Part shown: one piece after another, positions 59,236 to 64,000 of the stretch | How the letters are laid out: every line of letters begins with the position of its first letter | How positions within the stretch are numbered: position 1 is the stretch's first letter | DNA from: UBA2336 sp964419145 | GTDB lineage: Bacteria > Bacteroidota > Bacteroidia > Cytophagales > Cyclobacteriaceae | NCBI GenBank assembly: GCA_964419145.1 | Contig: CAYQOM010000010.1 | Coordinates: forward strand, 1-64,000 | Length of the DNA: 64,000 bases | Direction: 5' to 3' | The notes under the pieces: generated by a model | Seen by the model: only the letters and a program-made list of their open reading frames with translations | Database searches by the model: none | What the model was told of the DNA's origin: nothing | Position numbers and translations under genes: made by a program

Positions 59236-60711
59236 TCAATAATACTGGTAATATGTAGTTTCACCTGAACCGGTTCTTCTGCTTACCGGGTAACCAGCCT
59301 CATTGAATTCATAATGCAAGTCGTACACGTATTCATTTCCATCGCGTGCCAGGGTGTAGCGTGAAGGGAAGAGCGGTTGTGCGTTTACATCAGGCAAGAT
59401 GTTAACCATGGGGAACGGATTCCAGGGAAGAACTTGTGAAAAATATTCATACGTTTCTTCTGTTATTAACTCATACTCATCATCACCTAGCGGGTAATAG
59501 CTTAATCTCTTGTATACCGAGTTGCTGTTGCTGTAGTACAGGTAGACAAACAGGCTTGACATTACGAACTCTCCCGTAGGTTGGCGATGGAATATTGCCA
59601 TTTCACCAATGTTACCGGCCTGATCGTAGGAATAAATGGTGTATTTCTTCATGACACCTTCCCTGAATTCTTCCGAACGTGTAACCCGGTTTTGATCATC
59701 GCGCTTAAAAATGGTTTCATCGGAAGTCCACATAGTGATTTTCTTCAGTAAGTTGTTTTCATCGTAATGATAGGTTTCTGTCCAGTTCAGTGAATTTTGT
59801 TCAATGTGAATTTTAGCGATTTGTCCCAATTGGTTGTACTCAAAAGCGCGTTTCACTTTCCACAGCCCTGCACCGGTTTCATAGCTTTTTGGTTTTCCAG
59901 CGAGTTCATCATCTACCAAAGTTACGTTCAGGTTAAGCTGGTCTCCTTTAACCACTGCTCCAGTGGCGCTAACAATTCTTACTGCAAATTCCTTATGTCC
60001 GTTCAAGGTTGCGTTGTCAACCGGAATGAATTTTACAGGTAGAAAAGATGTGCCGGCCGTAACAGGCAGTGTAATTTTTCCATTGATCGCTTCCGGTTCG
60101 GTAGTGAAATGTGTTCCGTAGAGACCGGCAGCATTCAGGAGTTCGAGTTCAACTATTCCGTTATCTACAGCCTGAAGTGAAAAGCCAATGGCCACGGTCA
60201 TGCCCTCCGCGAACTGTTCCTGCACCGAAACCTCTGATGCCACAAAGTTTACCGGGTTAGGTTGATCGTTTTCATAAATGGTAACATGCAACGATTTTTC
60301 TGTTCCGATGATGAAACCATCCGTTACTGATGATATTGTAAAATGCAGATTGCGGTTACCGGTGTGCAGATTGTTATCAACAGGGGTGAGGATAAACGTT
60401 ATCTGTGACTGACCGGCTGTTACCGGTAAAATGATTTTACCATCCTCAACGGCAGGCTGACTGGTAAAATCATTTTCATTTTCCCAGTATGCATTGATGG
60501 TAATGGTTCCATTAGTTGCAGCTGGTCGCGAAAGCGGAATCGTAATTTGGGTTGCACCAGCCAATTCACTCAGGCCAAGGTTTACGGTAGGGAATTTAAC
60601 GGTAACGGGAGCACCCGGTGATGAAAGTTCATCCGCTTCTTCGCAGGATTGAAAGGCAACTCCGACAAAGAATAAGGTGATTACATAGACAAGACGAAAA
60701 ATTGTTTTCAT
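59236..60711 (-). CDS. Lipoprotein with Calx-beta-like and YD-like repeats
   Basis: A protein of 491 residues with a lipoprotein signal ending AFQSC. Residues about 35-270 hold two Calx-beta/DUF4843-like strand-rich domains (TVNLGLSELAGATQITIPLSRPAATNGTI, and NFVASEVSVQEQFAEGMTVAIGF). Residues about 285-491 contain RHS/YD-like units (FEYNQLGQIAKIHIEQ, YHYDENNLLKKITMW, YSYDQAGNIGEMAIF). It is probably a surface or outer-membrane lipoprotein. No enzymatic motif is seen. A palindromic element and its own terminator flank it. Confidence 0.78.
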   Translation of the reverse strand: MKTIFRLVYVITLFFVGVAFQSCEEADELSSPGAPVTVKFPTVNLGLSELAGATQITIPLSRPAATNGTITINAYWENENDFTSQPAVEDGKIILPVTAGQSQITFILTPVDNNLHTGNRNLHFTISSVTDGFIIGTEKSLHVTIYENDQPNPVNFVASEVSVQEQFAEGMTVAIGFSLQAVDNGIVELELLNAAGLYGTHFTTEPEAINGKITLPVTAGTSFLPVKFIPVDNATLNGHKEFAVRIVSATGAVVKGDQLNLNVTLVDDELAGKPKSYETGAGLWKVKRAFEYNQLGQIAKIHIEQNSLNWTETYHYDENNLLKKITMWTSDETIFKRDDQNRVTRSEEFREGVMKKYTIYSYDQAGNIGEMAIFHRQPTGEFVMSSLFVYLYYSNSNSVYKRLSYYPLGDDEYELITEETYEYFSQVLPWNPFPMVNILPDVNAQPLFPSRYTLARDGNEYVYDLHYEFNEAGYPVSRRTGSGETTYYQYY

Positions 60712-60790
60712 GGGGTTTCTTTAATTTGTTTTGTAGTCAGACAGGAACCCATGTGAAACCGTTGCCTGACTAAAAAAATATTTTAGAAGC

Positions 60791-60912
60791 CATCTCAAAA
60801 TACCCCCAATGTCAGGTTGAGCTTGTCGAAACCGGTTTGGTAACTCGAAATAGCCTTCGACATCCCGATAATTATCGGGACAGGCTGACATTTGAAAAAG
60901 ATTTTTGAGATG
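60791..60912. repeat. Nested palindromic element, TGTCAGGTTGAGC family
   Basis: The outer arms CATCTCAAAA (60791-60800) and TTTTGAGATG (60903-60912) are perfect. Inner arms begin TGTCAGGTTGAGC (60810) and end AGGCTGACA (60890). A perfect 18-base palindrome TCCCGATAATTATCGGGA (60863-60880) is nested in the right arm. It lies upstream of the lipoprotein gene at 60711. The nested design suggests one small palindrome inserted into another. Confidence 0.75.
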
Positions 60913-60937
60913 ACCTCAAGAAATTTTTAAGATTATA

Positions 60938-60970
60938 AAAAAGGAAAGGCAATCCATTACGGTTGCCTTT
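60938..60970 (-). terminator. Terminator of the sigma/anti-sigma operon
   Basis: AAAGGCAATCC (60945-60955) pairs with GGTTGCCTTT (60961-60970) apart from one bulge. On the minus strand the stem is followed by CCTTTTTTATAA. It lies 22 bp after the stop of the anti-sigma/beta-barrel gene. Confidence 0.82.
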
Positions 60971-60992
60971 CATGCACAACATTGAGGGTTGG

Positions 60993-62309
60993 TTATGGAG
61001 TGCCGAGCTTTTTTAATGCCATGATTTGCAATCCAACGGATTGCTGATTGTAGGAATACGGTAATTCCTCGTTTTTAACATTTTTCATAAAGTAGGTCAG
61101 GGTTGGGTTAATTTGCAGTTCCCATCCTTTATTAAAGTGTATACTATAACCTGCACCCACCGATAGGTTGTAATTCAATTTTTCGATGTTGTCAGGATTT
61201 AACTCAATCCATTGTCCGTTAATTTTTTCTTTCACCTGTGCAGAAACCAGGTAATGTGCGCCTGCGGATGCAGAAAGATTGAATCGGCTGCGCTCACCAG
61301 TCCAGAAGTAATACGTTCCGGTTAGCCTTAACCCGGCATAACCAAACGTGTTGGCAATTTCGCGGTTGGTATAGGCATAAACAGGTTTAAGCACAACGGT
61401 TTGGTCTGCTTGCTGTACGGCCAACATGGTATCCACTTTACCGGTGGTGTACGATAGATTAATAGCCTGCTTAATTTGTGTGTACGAAAGGTTGGCATCC
61501 AGGTATAGGTTGCGCGTTACCGAGCGTCCTATTCCAATGGCTGCAGTGAAACCTATATTTTCTGTGTCGCTGTTTTTTCTTGCGCTGGTTAAAAATACTT
61601 CATCATCTGAAACAGGTTTAATGTTTTTGGTTATGTATTGTGGCGCAAAGGAGGCATTGAGTCGCCAGGAGGGAGCACTCAATTTTGATTTTTCTTCCGG
61701 AGTCTCTTCGGTTTTCATTTCCTTCTCCAGGGAGTCTGTTGCGGCTAATTCGTTAAGTAAGGAGTCTTGTTCAGCAACAGGATTCAGTGCAATGATGAGT
61801 GGAGTTTTTATTCCCTCTGTCTCGTGTTTTACTTCTGTTGGAATGGATTGTTGAGAAGTTTTAATTGAAACGGTCTTCTTCTCCTCAACGATTTCGTTTT
61901 CAATCGGAGTAATTTCAGCCTGTTCTGTGGTTGAAGCATACTGCTTGTTGGGCAGCCTTATCGGTTCCTGTTGTTCAGGTGCATTGATCGTTTGCTTTGT
62001 TTTAGCAGTTGTAGATTCTGTAATGGTTGTTCCTTCGGTTTCTTTTTGGTTGGATGATTCAGCTTTAACCGCATTGGTTAGTGAAGTAGAAGCCAAGGTT
62101 TGATTGAGTTCTGTATCGTTAACTGTAAGGTATACAACTACCGGAATAAGCAACACCAATGGCTTCCACCAGTTTTTGATCAAAATGGTTTTAGTCGGGG
62201 TGGCTGGTGTTACCAGCGCAGCCCGGATTTTCGAGAAGCCATCTTGTGGCGGCTCGGCCTCCTGATTGTACAGGCGTTTTCCGATGTCATCAAAATCGTT
62301 TTCCTTCAT
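60993..62309 (-). CDS. Anti-sigma-like protein fused to an outer-membrane beta-barrel
   Basis: A protein of 438 residues. The N-terminus MKENDFDDIGKRLYNQEAEPPQDGFSKI (about 1-42) is cytoplasmic in appearance and lacks a signal peptide. One membrane helix follows (WWKPLVLLIPVVVYLTV, about 46-62), then a long Thr/Glu/Lys-rich linker (about 70-210), and a C-terminal half with alternating strands ending in an aromatic-rich beta-barrel pattern (NLYLDANLSYTQI, ELQINPTLTYFM). Its start overlaps the sigma-factor stop (ATGA). It probably holds the sigma factor at the membrane. How the barrel half folds is unclear. Confidence 0.78.
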   Translation of the reverse strand: MKENDFDDIGKRLYNQEAEPPQDGFSKIRAALVTPATPTKTILIKNWWKPLVLLIPVVVYLTVNDTELNQTLASTSLTNAVKAESSNQKETEGTTITESTTAKTKQTINAPEQQEPIRLPNKQYASTTEQAEITPIENEIVEEKKTVSIKTSQQSIPTEVKHETEGIKTPLIIALNPVAEQDSLLNELAATDSLEKEMKTEETPEEKSKLSAPSWRLNASFAPQYITKNIKPVSDDEVFLTSARKNSDTENIGFTAAIGIGRSVTRNLYLDANLSYTQIKQAINLSYTTGKVDTMLAVQQADQTVVLKPVYAYTNREIANTFGYAGLRLTGTYYFWTGERSRFNLSASAGAHYLVSAQVKEKINGQWIELNPDNIEKLNYNLSVGAGYSIHFNKGWELQINPTLTYFMKNVKNEELPYSYNQQSVGLQIMALKKLGTP

Positions 62310-62842
62310 GCTGCTGAAATTAATCTGACCTCAATGAGTTTCTTTAAATGCGCTTTTGCTTTTGAAAGCTGTGACTTGGAACTTCCTTCCGCAATGCCAA
62401 GCATGTCTGCAATCTCGTTGTGGTTGTATCCTTCCACAGCGTGCAGGTTAAACACCAGCTTGTACCCCTCAGGCATGGTGTTAATCAGTTCCATCAATTC
62501 CTGATTCGATAAGGTAGAAATGATGTTATCCGATGACGCGACCATCGTTTCTGCATAGGATGCGTCTACATGATCGAAAAATTTTCGTGTTTGGTGATAA
62601 TGATTGATGGCGGTGTTGACAAAAATTCTACGCATCCAACCTTCAAACGATCCGCCTTGCCACGTATGCATGTTTTTAAAAACCTTAACGAAGGCTTCAT
62701 GAAAAACATCTTCTGCTTCTGCGCGCGATTTGGTGTACCGCAAACAAACGGCCATCATTCTGCGGGAAAAGAGCGCATAGAGCTTCTCCTGTGCAGAAGC
62801 CTTGTTCGCTAAACATCCCTGTATGATTTCCGATTCCGTCAT
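62306..62842 (-). CDS. ECF sigma factor (sigma-70 family)
   Basis: A protein of 178 residues. Region 2 has EKLYALFSRRMMAVCLRYTKSRAEAEDVFHEAFVKVFKN. Region 4 has LINTMPEGYKLVFNLHAVEGYNHNEIADMLGIAEGSSKSQLSKAKAHLKK with its helix-turn-helix. ECF sigma factors direct RNA polymerase to stress or envelope regulons and are held by cognate anti-sigma factors, here the overlapping downstream gene. The upstream lipoprotein gene (15 bp away) may also belong to the unit. Confidence 0.93.
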   Translation of the reverse strand: MTESEIIQGCLANKASAQEKLYALFSRRMMAVCLRYTKSRAEAEDVFHEAFVKVFKNMHTWQGGSFEGWMRRIFVNTAINHYHQTRKFFDHVDASYAETMVASSDNIISTLSNQELMELINTMPEGYKLVFNLHAVEGYNHNEIADMLGIAEGSSKSQLSKAKAHLKKLIEVRLISAA

Positions 62843-62857
62843 GCGGTCGTGTTGTAG

Positions 62858-63520
62858 TTATTCGGTTATGGTGATGGTGCAAATCCCTTCTACATATCCA
62901 TCGCTGGTGAACAGCCGGTATTTAAACTGATCGGTACCGATGAAATTTTTAGGCGGGTAGTACACATAAACAATGTTTTTAAAGCTGCCGGAATACGTGT
63001 ATGTCGTAAATGTTCCCTTTGTGGGTGCAAAAATGGAACTGCCCTGATACGGACACGCCACATCATTTTGAAATATGGGTATGCCGATGGGTTGGTTGCG
63101 TGCAGTCGTTACTTCTTCATGATTAACCACCGTAGTGCAGTTGGCTATGTCGAGCGGTTCTTCAACATACAAGGTGATGGAAGCAGAGTAACACTCCTCC
63201 TTATAACATACCGTATAAATAATATTATCGATGCCGGTAAACCCTTCGTTGGGTTTGTAAAACCAGCCTTCATTTTGAATAAAGGTGAGGGTACCAAAAG
63301 AAGGCGTGCTGTAGGAAATGGTTACTTCCACTTTAATGCTGTCGTTTACGAGCGGATCGAGCCGTACACCATATTCACTTCCGGGGTAGAGGAAAATGTC
63401 GTCCGGGTTAAGCTGAATCATAAAAAATTCTACCGGAATCTTGTCTTCAATCCCCTCATCGCAGGCACTCAGGCCCATCGTTAACAGGGCCAGGAAAGTG
63501 AAAAAACGTGCTGTTTTCAT
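62858..63520 (-). CDS. Lipoprotein with cadherin/Ig-like domains
   Basis: A protein of 220 residues with a lipoprotein signal ending LSAC. Two Big_9/tandem-cadherin-like units follow: TLTFIQNEGWFYKPNEGFTGIDNIIYTVCY, and FKNIVYVYYPPKNFIGTDQFKYRLFTSDGYVEG. The motif xYxPxxxFxGxDxxxYxxxD is conserved in both. It is probably surface-exposed. It lies 15 bp upstream of the ECF sigma gene in the same direction, so it may be part of the signal-sensing unit. Confidence 0.8.
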   Translation of the reverse strand: MKTARFFTFLALLTMGLSACDEGIEDKIPVEFFMIQLNPDDIFLYPGSEYGVRLDPLVNDSIKVEVTISYSTPSFGTLTFIQNEGWFYKPNEGFTGIDNIIYTVCYKEECYSASITLYVEEPLDIANCTTVVNHEEVTTARNQPIGIPIFQNDVACPYQGSSIFAPTKGTFTTYTYSGSFKNIVYVYYPPKNFIGTDQFKYRLFTSDGYVEGICTITITE

Positions 63521-63640
63521 GATTTTTCTAATAAACTGCGGGTAAGACAGGGACTACACAAAAAGGGTTGCCTGCATCATAAAAAAGCACGGAATAATTT
63601 CACCTCTCCTTACGTTAAGCGCTGCAGCCGGGTTTTGACC

Positions 63641-63659
63641 CCGCTGAAAATTTCAGCGG
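63641..63659. other. Hairpin downstream of the DinB-family gene
   Basis: CCGCTGAAA (63641-63649) and TTTCAGCGG (63651-63659) form a near-perfect palindrome with a one-base centre. It is preceded by GGGTTTTGACCC, which may be a second small stem. No T run follows on the minus strand. It may be a weak terminator for the gene ending at 63695 or part of another intergenic repeat. Confidence 0.4.
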
Positions 63660-63694
63660 TTTATTATAAGTGGCGACCGAATGAGGTTTGATGG

Positions 63695-64000
63695 TTAACG
63701 GGTGGTTTGAGATTCCAGGTTTTTTCTCGCCTGAATCAGGTGCCTGCGGTTATGGGTTAGCACAAACTGCAGGGCATCACCAACCTTAATCGAAAGCAGG
63801 GGAGAAATGGATGTCTTTACCGATTTGTTAAGCGCTTTTCCGCGGGCGTTCCGAACCAGCGCTTGCACGGTTTCGAGGTGTGCAATAAAACTGGAAACCG
63901 CTTCATGAGCCGGAACGGCATTGCCGGGCCGGTGCTTTTTCATGGCCTTGTATTTTTTAGTCGACTGTTCTGCATCCATCATGTCGATAAAATACTTGCC
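63695..64000 (-). CDS. DinB family protein, 5' end cut by window edge
   Basis: An open frame runs in from the right edge without a stop; the Met at 63982 is therefore not necessarily the start. At least 102 residues are visible. The helical pattern and the end LLSIKVGDALQFVLTHNRRHLIQARKNL match the last helix of DinB-like proteins, whose final metal ligand is the His in HNRRHLxQA. DinB proteins form four-helix bundles that often bind a metal and serve in thiol transfer or stress response. The specific role is unknown. Confidence 0.75.
   Translation of the reverse strand, partial: GKYFIDMMDAEQSTKKYKAMKKHRPGNAVPAHEAVSSFIAHLETVQALVRNARGKALNKSVKTSISPLLSIKVGDALQFVLTHNRRHLIQARKNLESQTTR

Noticed and set aside
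1..64000. Search for tRNA, rRNA, prophage, transposase, restriction or CRISPR-Cas genes
   Set aside because: None could be recognised by reading the translated frames and intergenic regions. A tRNA scan was not possible, so a missed tRNA in a short gap cannot be excluded entirely.

Overview
The window is chromosomal DNA from a member of the Bacteroidota, most likely the order Cytophagales. The evidence is the set of lineage-typical families (DUF2851, DUF1684, DUF3347, DUF2911, HYC_CC_PP-like, VPS10/BNR exoprotein, Reg_prop hybrid kinase, ECF sigma plus anti-sigma/beta-barrel partner), the many lipoproteins and exported proteins, and promoters of the Bacteroidota form TTG-N19-TAnnTTTG (clearest upstream of rpsT). 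A run of ten N at 33342-33351 shows that this is a draft scaffold. No tRNA, rRNA, CRISPR array, prophage or complete insertion sequence was recognised.

Layout. 1-1006: 5' part of a large exported protein with 83-residue Ig-like tandem repeats. 1134-11927: a long co-directional minus-strand cluster headed by a TPR histidine kinase and a LuxR-type response regulator. It is followed by a zinc metallopeptidase-like protein, two polytopic membrane proteins, two tandem agmatine-deiminase-like lipoproteins, an esterase, a lipoprotein, a 77-residue protein and a third polytopic membrane protein. 12061-16087: ftsK, lolA, pyrF. 16112-19035: relic of a vapBC-like toxin-antitoxin pair, a DUF2851 protein and a GT-C-like membrane protein. 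19058-26632 (minus): rny, zapA, a ZapB-like coiled-coil gene, pheT, DUF1028, DUF1684, radC, rpsT. 26777-35785: mixed metabolic and envelope genes, including pepP, a possible 2-aminomuconate deaminase, an IscA-type protein broken by the N gap, methylmalonyl-CoA epimerase and thiL. 35777-49589: a propeller-type sensor kinase, a BNR/VPS10-like exoprotein, an ankyrin protein, a tricorn-like S41 protease, ACP phosphodiesterase, a TerB-like protein, an amidohydrolase and a TPR lipoprotein. 49596-59059 (minus): a Cu(I)/Ag(I) homeostasis locus consisting of two HMA-type chaperones, a HYC_CC_PP-like protein, a CusA-type RND pump, a TolC-type channel, a CusB-type adaptor, a DUF3347 lipoprotein and a DUF2911 lipoprotein. 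59236-64000: a lipoprotein, an ECF sigma / anti-sigma-beta-barrel pair, an Ig-like lipoprotein and the 3' part of a DinB-family gene.

The most unusual features are as follows. (1) Short imperfect palindromes of several unrelated sequence families lie between genes. One lies in frame inside the signal-peptide region of the TolC-type channel gene, and a similar-looking AT-rich insertion lies in the B5 domain of pheT. (2) The TolC-type channel has a Met/Gly/Ser-rich insertion of about 54 residues at its periplasmic-tip motif, beside a CusA whose three copper-binding methionines are all present. (3) The two-component-headed envelope cluster combines three DUF2306-like membrane proteins with two exported deiminase paralogues. 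All functional statements rest on motif recognition by eye; no database search was run.
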